From Kriegella sp965368185 (GTDB taxonomy: Bacteria; Bacteroidota; Bacteroidia; Flavobacteriales; Flavobacteriaceae), in the NCBI GenBank assembly GCA_965368185.1, contig CBDULZ010000019.1, positions 1 through 62,382 on the forward strand: 62,382 bases of DNA, written 5' to 3'. Shown in pieces: positions 35,904 through 44,041 of this stretch. The number at the start of each line of letters is the position of its first letter. Positions within the stretch are counted from its first letter, which is position 1. A program made the translations under genes and the position numbers. The notes under the pieces are model-generated. The model searched no databases. It was not told the DNA's origin and saw nothing but the letters and a program-made list of their open reading frames with translations.

Positions 35904-36722
35904 ATGCAAAAACCGAACGAAAGATTGAAAGAACAAACCTGTATTGTAACAGGAGCCAGTTCGGGTATTGGAGCGGCGATTGCCAAATCTTTGGGAATGG
36001 AAGCTGGTAATGTGGTAGTCAACTATCGTAAAGACAAAGAAGGGGCAGAAAAAGTTGCCGATTGGATAAATAAAAAATCCAATTGCGGAAAAGCCATTAC
36101 CTTTCAATGCGATGTGAGTAAAGAAGATGAGGTAAAGGCCCTATTCAAAAAAACTATCGACCATTTTGGTACTGTCGATGTTTGTGTCGCCAATGCAGGT
36201 ATTCAAAAAGATTACCCACTTCATGAGATGCCGTTGGCCGCTTGGCAAAAGGTCATTGATGTTAATTTGACCGGGCAATTCCTTGTGGCCAAAGAAGCTA
36301 TATTGGAATTTCTCAAAAGGGGCATGCGCAAAGATGTTTCCAAATCCTTAGGGAAAATCATCCATATCAGCTCGGTGCACGAAGAGATTCCCTGGGCGGG
36401 CCATGCGAATTATGCAGCATCGAAAGGTGGACTTCTAATGCTTATGGAAAGTATCTGCCAAGAATATGCTCCTCAAAAAATACGATGCAACAGCATTGCG
36501 CCCGGTGCAATCAAAACCGACATTAATAAAGATACATGGAGTTCAGAAAGTGCGATGAACGATTTGTTAAAGTTAATACCGTACAAGCGCATCGGTATAC
36601 CTGAAGATATTGGAAGTGTAGCAAGTTGGTTAGCCTCCGATGAATCGGAATATATTAATGGCACGACCATTTTTGTCGATGGCGGTATGACTTGTTACCC
36701 CGGATTTACGATAAATGGATAA
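35904..36722 (+). CDS. SDR-family dehydrogenase (glucose 1-dehydrogenase-like)
   Basis: The 272-residue protein has the classical short-chain dehydrogenase motifs: cofactor loop TGASSGIGAAIAK, NAG in CVANAGIQKDYP, Ser in IIHISSVHEE, and the catalytic YAASK. It ends with NGTTIFVDGGMTCYPGF. NAD(P) specificity is not certain, but Arg/Lys after the second strand (NYRKDKEGAEK) hints at NADP. Closest in character to Bacillus-type glucose 1-dehydrogenases and to the YciK/YhdF stress-linked dehydrogenases that go with DUF892 proteins. The start ATG at 35904 lies 233 bp from the DUF892 start, so a shared regulatory region is likely. Confidence 0.92.
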   Translation: MQKPNERLKEQTCIVTGASSGIGAAIAKSLGMEAGNVVVNYRKDKEGAEKVADWINKKSNCGKAITFQCDVSKEDEVKALFKKTIDHFGTVDVCVANAGIQKDYPLHEMPLAAWQKVIDVNLTGQFLVAKEAILEFLKRGMRKDVSKSLGKIIHISSVHEEIPWAGHANYAASKGGLLMLMESICQEYAPQKIRCNSIAPGAIKTDINKDTWSSESAMNDLLKLIPYKRIGIPEDIGSVASWLASDESEYINGTTIFVDGGMTCYPGFTING

Positions 36723-36746
36723 ATTTATTTAAATCAAATATAATGA

Positions 36747-36908
36747 ACCAAATTAGCGAAAGATGGGAAGGGAAAGCAGATTCTGGGTCTCAATCTTCCC
36801 GATGTTACGAATGCCATATTACAATCACAGGCCGTAGAGTTGAAAAATGAGTTACAGATATCGAAAGCGGATTTGCCAACCTTGGTGAGAACAATTTTAA
36901 GGAAATAA
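36747..36908 (+). pseudogene. Unrecognised C-terminal gene fragment
   Basis: After a stop, an open frame without a start codon reads TKLAKDGKGKQILGLNLPDV, then TNAILQSQAVELKNELQISK and ends with LPTLVRTILRK and a stop. Amphipathic and protein-like, it looks like the last ~53 residues of a deleted gene. The parent family was not recognised. Confidence 0.35.
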
Positions 36909-36927
36909 GAAATTTTAATATAAAGGA

Positions 36928-37059
36928 ATGAAAAAATTATTAAGAGTACTTCTGGCGGGGTGGGGAGCAAAGAAGATAGGTGGCGGAAAGTGTGGCTGCA
37001 TTGGAGCGGTAATCGTATTTATAATTTTATATTGGTTGTTGGGATATGTCTTGAATTGA
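36928..37059 (+). CDS. Tiny single-span membrane protein
   Basis: A 43-residue frame follows an aaagga ribosome site: MKKLLRVLLAGWGAKKIGGG, KCGCIG, then one hydrophobic span (AVIVFIILYWLLGYVLN). The twin Cys in KCGCIG and the conserved-looking GAKKIGGGKCGC resemble small stress-induced membrane proteins of flavobacteria. It lies 205 bp after the short-chain dehydrogenase. Function unknown. Confidence 0.6.
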   Translation: MKKLLRVLLAGWGAKKIGGGKCGCIGAVIVFIILYWLLGYVLN

Positions 37060-37188
37060 GCGAACCTTTTGGTTGTTTAAATAGTTTGTGAACATATAAA
37101 TATATCAATAGTGTTAAAATTTGTGGTTTTTGAATCAATTGACTTTTCTCATAATCGGTACTTTAGTATCTCATATGCAGGTTAAGTT

Positions 37189-37210
37189 TTATTTCTACCA
37201 GTAGAAATAA
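37189..37210. repeat. 22 bp perfect inverted repeat
   Basis: Two 10-base arms (ttatttctac / gtagaaataa) flank a 2-base centre (ca). It lies 16 bp upstream of the terminator-like hairpin at 37226, between the tiny membrane protein and the convergent receiver gene. It could be an operator or an RNA hairpin. Confidence 0.5.
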
Positions 37211-37225
37211 ACAATATGAAGATTC

Positions 37226-37262
37226 AGAAAGGGAATGCGGGGGCGCATTCCCTTTCTCTTTT
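37226..37262 (+). terminator. Strong hairpin with GGGG loop
   Basis: A perfect 14 bp stem (agaaagggaatgcg / cgcattccctttct) around a four-G loop is followed by CTTTT. It lies 167 bp after the tiny membrane protein and would end transcription from that side. Confidence 0.7.
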
Positions 37263-37372
37263 CAAATTATTCACTTAAAATGATAGTTTTTTAGTTCATA
37301 AAATAGAACGACTAAACTAAGTAGATTCGATAATATCTTTTATAAAAACGAATATTTTAAAAGCTTGCGGAA

Positions 37373-37807
37373 CTATTTGATTATAAAATCAATTATTTTG
37401 TCATTCTTTTGATTGAGTGATGTAATCGTGCGTTCAATAGATACTTTTAATTGATCATATGATGTTGGCTTTTGCAAATAACGGTCCGCACCCTTTTCGC
37501 GTAATAGCGCTACTTTGTGCTCATCAAAATATGTGGAATAAATAACTACAGGAATGGCGTAAAGCTGTGGTTCGCGGCGAATATCGGCCAAGCATTCCTC
37601 TCCGTTCATAAGGGGCATATTCAAATCAAGAAAAATAACATCGGGAAGTTTTTGATTTTGATCTAAAAGGTTTGCCATTAAATCGACTCCATTATTGAAG
37701 GTGGCTATTTCAGTTTTCAAAGATAACTCGCTTAATACTTCTGTAAATAAATCTCGGTCGTCTTTATCGTCATCGACTAAATATATGTAAGGGATCTTTT
37801 CTTTCAT
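37373..37807 (-). CDS. Single-domain response regulator
   Basis: The 144-residue protein is a lone receiver: VDDDKDDRDLF acidic pocket, phospho-acceptor Asp61 in VIFLDLNMPLMNGEE, Thr in VIYSTYFDE and Lys in YLQKPTSYDQL. It resembles the receiver at 30401. No kinase is adjacent. The partner could be the PAS kinase at 30875, which lies 4 kb away, but that is a guess. It is convergent with the tiny membrane protein. Confidence 0.92.
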   Translation of the reverse strand: MKEKIPYIYLVDDDKDDRDLFTEVLSELSLKTEIATFNNGVDLMANLLDQNQKLPDVIFLDLNMPLMNGEECLADIRREPQLYAIPVVIYSTYFDEHKVALLREKGADRYLQKPTSYDQLKVSIERTITSLNQKNDKIIDFIIK

Positions 37808-37959
37808 GCTGTAAGTAAGTTATGCGTTCGTATCAAACTGCCGAACTGTTAGGAGGTTTTCTTGGGTATGGGCAATTTTCTTTATCAATAATGAAAAGCT
37901 AATCTATTAAACCTAAAAATAATCAATACGTGCAGATCTTCAATATTTGAGATATTTTT

Positions 37960-38523
37960 TTAATGATTGTTTTTTCTCCATTTCATATAATCTTCATACT
38001 GAGCCTCCGAAAGAATGGATTCTAATTTTTTGTCTTGCTCCTCTTCGATGTCGCTACCTTCCGAAGGTCTATAATTTCTCATGGCAGTTTTAAATTGTTC
38101 AATTTGTATTTCGGTCATTTTAAGATCCGTATACATCTTTTCAAAATTGGAAGTTTCGTCATTGGTGTTATCCGATACGGTCATCATGGTGTTTGATGCC
38201 GCTCCGGTAGAACCGCTACTTTGGTTTACAATGTTTCCGCTTGTTGTGCTTGTCCCTTCAATGGTTTTGTTGATATTCTGATTCGTAGTTTTACCCGAAG
38301 CTGGATAGGTAAGGTCTGAATCCGCTCCCGTAGTACCCCTGTTCGCAGCTAGAACGTTTCGGGTCATACTGGTATTTTCCTTAGAGGTCTTTTCGATTGA
38401 CGATGCTTGATTGGCCATCGTTTGGGTGTCGGCCGAAGTATCGTTGGTGCTTTTATTTTTTACTCCTTTGCACGAAACAAAGGCTATCAATACTATAGTT
38501 ATTAAAATTGCCTGTCCTTTCAT
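37960..38523 (-). CDS. Low-complexity lipoprotein
   Basis: The 187-residue protein has a lipoprotein signal ending IAFVSCKGV. Residues ~25-120 are rich in Ser, Thr, Asn and Gly and are probably unstructured. The last ~60 residues form two helices (NFEKMYTDLKMTEIQIEQFK and an EEEQDKKLESILSEAQYEDY segment) of the type seen in small Bacteroidota proteins with a metal-sensor-like helical hairpin. It may be a periplasmic envelope-stress factor. No function can be assigned. Confidence 0.75.
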   Translation of the reverse strand: MKGQAILITIVLIAFVSCKGVKNKSTNDTSADTQTMANQASSIEKTSKENTSMTRNVLAANRGTTGADSDLTYPASGKTTNQNINKTIEGTSTTSGNIVNQSSGSTGAASNTMMTVSDNTNDETSNFEKMYTDLKMTEIQIEQFKTAMRNYRPSEGSDIEEEQDKKLESILSEAQYEDYMKWRKNNH

Positions 38524-38745
38524 TATAATCGTTTTTATTCACATATTAAATATAAATCCTTGGCAACTTCATGCTTAACTTTATTGCATAATAAATTGGC
38601 CGTAATGCTGAATGTATTTTGCTTTTATGCTACCAATACATTTCCTATAAATTAAAGTGCCAATATTTTAGATTGCATTAGAAACAACGGCATAACGCAT
38701 TGTTAAGTTGGCACCGATCGGAGTTTGGATTCAAACAAAATTATG

Positions 38746-39066
38746 CTATGCATTGGCTACTTTTCTGCAAGCTTCAGCACACTTTCTACACGATTCTGCG
38801 CAGGTAAGACAATGTTCATGGTCATGTTGACCGCATTGATCGGCACACCATTCGCAGACCTTGGCACATAATTCACAATATTCTTTAGTAAACGGACCAT
38901 CGGCCAATAAATTCGAAATACAGGCCGTACAAGCGTCGATACAGATTATACAGCAGGTAGGGCAATCGTTCATACTTTCTTTACCAGACATCTGTATCAG
39001 ACAATTCTTGCAGTCTATCAAGCATTGTTGGCATGCTTTTATACAATCTTCATAGGTAGCTGTCAT
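38746..39066 (-). CDS. Cys-rich four-helix copper-binding protein (DUF326/Csp-like)
   Basis: The 106-residue protein contains 21 Cys residues in CxxxC, CxxC and similar spacings (YEDCIKACQQCLIDCKNC, EYCELCAKVCEWCADQC, HCLTCAESCRKCAEACRK) and no signal peptide. This is the copper-storage (Csp/DUF326) pattern, in which Cys side chains line a four-helix bundle to bind many Cu(I) ions. A cytosolic copper-buffering role is likely and fits a stress island. The gene is monocistronic, read opposite to the FAH gene. Confidence 0.92.
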   Translation of the reverse strand: MTATYEDCIKACQQCLIDCKNCLIQMSGKESMNDCPTCCIICIDACTACISNLLADGPFTKEYCELCAKVCEWCADQCGQHDHEHCLTCAESCRKCAEACRKVANA

Positions 39067-39225
39067 TTTTTAGGGATTTTTAGATTTTAAATAAAAATAA
39101 TTCAAGCAGAGGAGCCACATTTGCTCAAAAGGAGGATTCATGAACTCGAAAGCATCGCCTAACCGTTTGTCAATTGAAAATTAATGCTAATTTTAGGCAC
39201 GCTTCAACAAAATATATGAGTAAAT

Positions 39226-40413
39226 ATGCGTGAAATAGACAAAGTGGTGCCAAATTTAGGGAATAAGGGCACCTTTATAGGCAGATGTTTTGTGCCTGAA
39301 GGGCTTGCATATAAGGGAATTTCCGGCCCCCATGTCGTCCAGGTAAAAAATAACGAAGTTTTTGATCTTTCTGATTATTTTACATCTACCGCACAACTTG
39401 TCAATACTCCAAAAGTTGTCGAAAAGCTTCAGAATTTGAATCGGTTGACAAGTTTAGGGAAGTTGGTTGACATACTTGAAAATTCCATTTTCTCCACTCG
39501 GAAAAATGACTTGCCTTATTTTCTGGCTCCCAATGATATTCAGGCGGTAAAGGCTTGCGGAGTTACTTTTATTGAGAGCCTGCTCGAAAGGGTCATTGAG
39601 GAAAAGGCGAAGGGGAACGCAAGTAAGGCCTCGGAATTGCGAACTGTAATTATCGATAAAATTGGCGAGGATCTGAGTACCGTTACACCGGGTTCAAAGA
39701 ATGCGATGCTCTTAAAAGAAGAACTGCAGAATCAAGGGTTGTGGTCACAATATTTGGAAGTAGGAATCGGAAAGGATGCCGAAATATTCACCAAGAGCCA
39801 ACCCCTGTCCTCGGTAGGGTACGGGTCTGAAATTGGAGTTTTAGGCGACTCCAATTGGAACAACCCCGAACCTGAAGTCGTCTTGGCCGTATCAAAAGAA
39901 GGCCATATCGTAGGGGCCAGTCTTGGCAATGATGTAAACCTTAGGGATTATGAGGGTAGAAGCGCCCTGCTCTTGGGCGAGGCAAAAGATCAGAATGGTT
40001 CTTGTGCCATTGGTCCTTTAATACGCCTGTTCGATGATACTTTTACTTTGGATACAATTAAAAAGGAAACAATCAACTTGAGAATTGCCGGAGTTGATGG
40101 CTTTGAACTCCTGGCTTCTTCACCTATGGACAAAATAAGTCGGGCGCCCGAGAAGTTGGTAGCGCAGGCTATTGGCAGAAATCATCAATACCCAGACGGA
40201 CTCGTTCTTTTTTGCGGTACCATGTTTGCACCGACAAAAGATCGAGGTATTCCTGGAAACGGATTCACCCATAAGGTAGGTGATAAGGTTGAAATTTTTT
40301 CGGAGCATTTGGGTACCTTGACCAATTGGGTGAATGATTGTGATAAAATAGCACCTTGGGAGTGGGGTATTATTTCCTTTTTAGACTACCATACGAAAAG
40401 AAGTTTGGCATAA
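39226..40413 (+). CDS. FAH-family protein, probable 2-keto-3-deoxy sugar acid dehydratase
   Basis: The 395-residue protein has a fumarylacetoacetate-hydrolase fold in its C-terminal half. Metal ligands lie in NPEPEVVLAVSKEGHIVG (Glu), NDVNLRDYEGRSALLLGEAK (Asp) and nearby. The N-terminal domain and the sequence SCAIGPLIRLFDDTF match the 2-keto-3-deoxy-arabonate/xylonate dehydratase branch. It would convert a 2-keto-3-deoxy sugar acid to the corresponding 2,5-diketo or semialdehyde product in the cytoplasm. Downstream are a Gfo/Idh oxidoreductase (46 bp) and a GH28 enzyme (18 bp further), consistent with use of a pectin-type or uronic-acid substrate. Confidence 0.85.
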   Translation: MREIDKVVPNLGNKGTFIGRCFVPEGLAYKGISGPHVVQVKNNEVFDLSDYFTSTAQLVNTPKVVEKLQNLNRLTSLGKLVDILENSIFSTRKNDLPYFLAPNDIQAVKACGVTFIESLLERVIEEKAKGNASKASELRTVIIDKIGEDLSTVTPGSKNAMLLKEELQNQGLWSQYLEVGIGKDAEIFTKSQPLSSVGYGSEIGVLGDSNWNNPEPEVVLAVSKEGHIVGASLGNDVNLRDYEGRSALLLGEAKDQNGSCAIGPLIRLFDDTFTLDTIKKETINLRIAGVDGFELLASSPMDKISRAPEKLVAQAIGRNHQYPDGLVLFCGTMFAPTKDRGIPGNGFTHKVGDKVEIFSEHLGTLTNWVNDCDKIAPWEWGIISFLDYHTKRSLA

Positions 40414-40459
40414 GCCATTTAGTTTTAATACAGAAAATACCATTGTAAATTAACAGTAA

Positions 40460-41905
40460 ATGACAAAGAGAAGAAGTTTTATTAAAAAAAGTGCGATGGC
40501 CTTTGGTGCCGTTACCATATTACCAAATCACGTTGTTTTTGGTAAAAAAGCAATCTACAACAGTAAGGGAGAGGTAGTCAAAAAAGCGATTGTTTTGCCC
40601 AATGATAAGGTGAATATGGGTTTTTGTGGTATAGGAAACCGTGGCGGACAGATTTTCAATGAATTCGTAAAAACAGGCATGGTAAATGTTGCCGTATTTT
40701 GCGATACGGATATGGGAGCCGAACATACCTTGAAAAATCTCGAGGCGTTTCCCGATGTTCCTAGATTCCAAGATTTTCGTAAAATGTTGGATACCACTGC
40801 AGGGGACATAGATGCGGTATGTATCGGGACCCCTGACTTTTCACATTTCCCAATTGCGATGCTGGCCATGTCATTAGGAAAAAATGTGTATGTAGAAAAG
40901 CCACTGTCGCGCACCTTTGAAGAATCTGAGCTTTTAATGGATGCGGCAAAAAGACACAATGTGATAACCCAAATGGGTAACCAGGGACATTCAGGGGAGA
41001 ATTATTTTCAGTTTAAAAGCTGGGTTGAAAACGGAATTATAAAAGATGTAACGAAGGTTACGGCACACATGAACGGTCGAAGACGCTGGCACGGATGGGA
41101 TACGTCAATGAAACAATTCCCCGAAGCGCAAAGCATTCCTGACACCCTAGATTGGGATACTTGGTTGGGTACGGCCAAGCACCACGGCTATCACGAAGAT
41201 TTTATTAATGGCCAATGGCGCTGTTGGTACGATTTCGGAATGGGTGCTTTGGGAGATTGGGGCGCGCACATAATGGATACGATGCATGAGTTTTTGGAAC
41301 TTGGTTTGCCATCGGTAATCGATCCGGTAAAAATTGAAGGCCATAATCCATTGTTTTATCCGCAGGCATCCACGATTGACTTTAAGTTTCCGAAACGTAA
41401 AAAAATGCCGCCGGTAACCATATCATGGTACGATGGGATGGATAACATTCCGGAAATTCCAGAGGGTTATGGCAAATCGGAACTGGATCCCAATATTCCA
41501 GCGGCCAGCAATGGTAAAATTAAACCTAACAAACTCAACCCCGGTAAGATAATTTACAGTGAAGACTTGACCTTTAAAGGTGGTACACATAGTAGCCCCT
41601 TATCAATTATACCTGAAGAAGCAGCAAACGATATGGCCCCGAAATTACCGGTAGTTCCCGAAAGTCCTTCAAACCATTTCGAGAACTTTGCGCTGGCCTG
41701 TCGTGGAGAAGAAAAGACCCGTTCCCCATTCGAGATTTCGGCCCCATTGAGCCAGGTTTTCTGTTTGGGTACAATTGCACAACGGCTTAACACAAAATTA
41801 AAATTTGATAGAAAAAAGAAACGGATTACCAATAATGAACTGGCCAATCAATTGTTGGTAGGCGCACCACCGCGCAAAGAATGGGAAGAGTTTTATAAAC
41901 TCTAA
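40460..41905 (+). CDS. Gfo/Idh/MocA-family oxidoreductase, Tat-exported
   Basis: The 481-residue protein has a twin-arginine signal (TKRRSFIKKSAMAFGAVTIL). The Rossmann start is VNMGFCGIGNRGGQIFNEF, and the catalytic region is YVEKPLSRTFEESELL. The C-terminal domain carries a tryptophan-rich segment RRRWHGWDTSMKQFPE and WRCWYDFGMGALGDWGAHIM, typical of the Bacteroidota/Planctomycete branch of the family. It oxidises or reduces a sugar with tightly bound NAD(P) in the periplasm. Its substrate is unknown. A second, broken piece of a very similar gene lies at 43612-43759. Confidence 0.92.
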   Translation: MTKRRSFIKKSAMAFGAVTILPNHVVFGKKAIYNSKGEVVKKAIVLPNDKVNMGFCGIGNRGGQIFNEFVKTGMVNVAVFCDTDMGAEHTLKNLEAFPDVPRFQDFRKMLDTTAGDIDAVCIGTPDFSHFPIAMLAMSLGKNVYVEKPLSRTFEESELLMDAAKRHNVITQMGNQGHSGENYFQFKSWVENGIIKDVTKVTAHMNGRRRWHGWDTSMKQFPEAQSIPDTLDWDTWLGTAKHHGYHEDFINGQWRCWYDFGMGALGDWGAHIMDTMHEFLELGLPSVIDPVKIEGHNPLFYPQASTIDFKFPKRKKMPPVTISWYDGMDNIPEIPEGYGKSELDPNIPAASNGKIKPNKLNPGKIIYSEDLTFKGGTHSSPLSIIPEEAANDMAPKLPVVPESPSNHFENFALACRGEEKTRSPFEISAPLSQVFCLGTIAQRLNTKLKFDRKKKRITNNELANQLLVGAPPRKEWEEFYKL

Positions 41906-41923
41906 ATTAATAGTTCAAATTTT

Positions 41924-43498
41924 ATGTACAAAGCTGTTGAAAGGAAGTTAATTACTAGCTTTCTAGTTCTGGTTGTCTCGACGGGAATCTTGGCTCAAGA
42001 GTATACGATAACAGATTTCGGTGCCAAGAATGATGGTAAAACATTGGCATCATTCGCAATTCAATCTGCTATCGATGCGGCTCATAAAAAAGGCGGCGGA
42101 AAGGTAGTTGTGCCAAAAGGTGTTTTCCTTACAGGCAGTATCATCCTTAAAACAGGGGTTGAACTGCATTTGAAGAAAGAGGCTGTACTTCTGGGAAGTA
42201 CGGATCCGTATGACTATAGTGGAATAAATCGATGGAAATCATTGGTTTTGGCAGATAGTCAGAATCATATTGCCATTACCGGGGAAGGCACTATTGATGG
42301 CCAAGGCCAAGAGTTGGCGTTAAAAGTGGACAGTCTTTTTCATGTTGGGAAACTCGATAGTACCCATTACAACATCCGTAGGAACAGACCCAGTGAGGTT
42401 ATGCGACCACAACTTATTGAAGTAGTGAACAGCGAAAATATAACGATATCTGGGATAACATTGAAGAATGCAGCTTGTTGGGTACAAACGTATGATAAGT
42501 GCACAGATCTGATTATCGATAATATTCAGGTGGATAGCGATGCCTATTGGAACAATGATGGTATGGACATTAGTGACTGCAAAAGTGTTCGTATAACCAA
42601 CTGTTATGTAAACGCGGCCGATGATGGAATATGTCTTAAATCGCATACAAAAGGTTTCATGAACGACAGTATTTATATCGCTAATTGTACCATTCGATCC
42701 AGTGCAAGTGCCATAAAGTTCGGTACTGCCTCTGTTGGGGGATTCAAGAATATTACAATAGAGAACATAACAATTTTTGATACTTTTCGATCCGCTCTTG
42801 CACTTGAAGCGGTTGACGGGGGTACCATAGAAAATGTGGCGGTTACCAATGTATCTGCGACCACTACCGGGAACGCCCTATTTATTAAGCTAGGGCATAG
42901 AAATGTAGATGGTAAGGTAGGTGCGATCAAAAATATAAAGATCAAAAATTTAAACGTGCATATCCCGTTCTCAAAGCCAGACCTTAAATATAAAATTAGA
43001 GGCCCTGAATCGTCATTTTTTCACAACGTTTTTCCAGCCTCTATTTCCGGGTTGCCTGGACATGATGTCGAAAATATTACGTTGGAAAACGTCTCTATTT
43101 CGTATCCCGGACGTGGAAATAAAGGATATGCCCATGTACCGCTTTGGCGTCTTAACTCAATACCTGAAAAGGCCTCCTCCTATCCTGAATTTTCTATGTT
43201 TGGAGAACTCCCGTCCTGGGGTTTTTATGTGAGGCACGCCAGTGGTTTGGAAATGATCAATGTAAGGTTAAGCGTTCGAGAACAAGATTTTCGTCCGGCC
43301 TATGTTTTTGATGATGTAAAAGGTTTAAAAATGGAAGGAGGTAGCATCACATCACTATCGGATAATGAGCAATTTATTATTAAGGATGTTAAGGGCGTGA
43401 AAGTGAGCAAACTTTCAGTAGATGGTCTTGAATTAGAAAAGGTGATGTCTTATGGTATAAATTCTGATATATTAGGGGTCCAATTGCAAAAGAAGTGA
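41924..43498 (+). CDS. Glycoside hydrolase family 28 (polygalacturonase-like)
   Basis: The 524-residue exported enzyme (signal ending TGILAQ) has the right-handed beta-helix of family GH28. It begins YTITDFGAKNDGKTLASFAI, and the catalytic region is NNDGMDISDCKSVRI and AADDGICLKSH, supplying the three acidic residues. The next block IKFGTASVGGFKNITIENI replaces the usual GHG motif with KFG, seen in rhamnogalacturonan or exo-acting branches. It would cleave galacturonic acid or related links in pectin-like glycans. It ends the FAH-Gfo/Idh-GH28 unit; the sequence after it is a relic. Confidence 0.88.
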   Translation: MYKAVERKLITSFLVLVVSTGILAQEYTITDFGAKNDGKTLASFAIQSAIDAAHKKGGGKVVVPKGVFLTGSIILKTGVELHLKKEAVLLGSTDPYDYSGINRWKSLVLADSQNHIAITGEGTIDGQGQELALKVDSLFHVGKLDSTHYNIRRNRPSEVMRPQLIEVVNSENITISGITLKNAACWVQTYDKCTDLIIDNIQVDSDAYWNNDGMDISDCKSVRITNCYVNAADDGICLKSHTKGFMNDSIYIANCTIRSSASAIKFGTASVGGFKNITIENITIFDTFRSALALEAVDGGTIENVAVTNVSATTTGNALFIKLGHRNVDGKVGAIKNIKIKNLNVHIPFSKPDLKYKIRGPESSFFHNVFPASISGLPGHDVENITLENVSISYPGRGNKGYAHVPLWRLNSIPEKASSYPEFSMFGELPSWGFYVRHASGLEMINVRLSVREQDFRPAYVFDDVKGLKMEGGSITSLSDNEQFIIKDVKGVKVSKLSVDGLELEKVMSYGINSDILGVQLQKK

Positions 43499-43611
43499 CC
43501 AAATCTGATTTTATCTAAAATAAAAACTCCAATAGTGACAAATTGGCCTCAGAAAGAATAGGATTGGCCGATGCATCTGCCTGCTTCGGTTGGTACGCCA
43601 ACTAATAGATC

Positions 43612-43759
43612 GGTCTGCCCTCTGCAATCGGCCTTGTAGAAATTGAATGCCGTAATCCATTGTTTTACCCGAAGGCTCCACAGTCGAATTTAAGTTTCCT
43701 AAACGAAACAATGCGGCTAACCATATCATAGCATGGACAATATTCCTGAAATTTTTGAG
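43612..43759 (+). pseudogene. Relic of a second Gfo/Idh oxidoreductase gene
   Basis: The plus strand reads GLPSAIGLVEIECRNPLFYP, continuing in two other frames as TVEFKFPKRNN and MDNIPEIFE. The intact protein at 40460 has GLPSVIDPVKIEGHNPLFYP, TIDFKFPKRKK and MDNIPEIPE in the same order. The match is also visible in DNA (aatccattgtttta and aaccatatcat shared). Two frameshifts and loss of both ends show that this is a decayed duplicate, lying 114 bp after GH28. The surrounding 280 bp upstream of the SusC gene holds no intact gene. Confidence 0.85.
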
Positions 43760-43890
43760 TGCCACTTCACAATTAGAAAAAACCTTCCTGGATTACACTT
43801 TACTACTGGACTACACTTTACTTAAAGACAATCTTGCAACCCATTCCAGTTAATATTTCCTTAACAGAATCGTAAACATTTCATATCAAA

Positions 43891-43913
43891 AAAATTGACT
43901 TTAAGTCAATTTT
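43891..43913. promoter_or_regulatory. 23 bp palindrome upstream of susC, candidate operator
   Basis: Two perfect 11-base arms (aaaattgactt / aagtcaatttt) flank one central base, 128 bp before the susC start codon. It is the clearest dyad in the control region of the phosphonate operon and could bind a dimeric regulator encoded elsewhere. No regulator gene lies in the operon itself. A possible shared word TTCCTTAACAG lies just upstream at 43857. Confidence 0.55.
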
Positions 43914-44041
43914 ATACCCTTCTTTTGTAAAAAAAAATTACTGTTATGAAAAAAAATATTATATTAGTCACTAAATTATAATATAAGTAAATTTTTGTTT
44001 TTCAGAAATTTTATGAATTAATCAATAACTAAACCTAAACA

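Noticed and set aside
36734..36970. 78-residue open frame on the minus strand
   Set aside because: It lies opposite a plus-strand coding relic and the start of the 43-residue membrane protein, has no ribosome site and no recognisable motif.
43511..43765. 84-residue open frame on the minus strand after GH28
   Set aside because: The opposite strand carries the relic of a Gfo/Idh gene in three frames, which accounts for the open frame; the minus-strand product has no protein-like motif.
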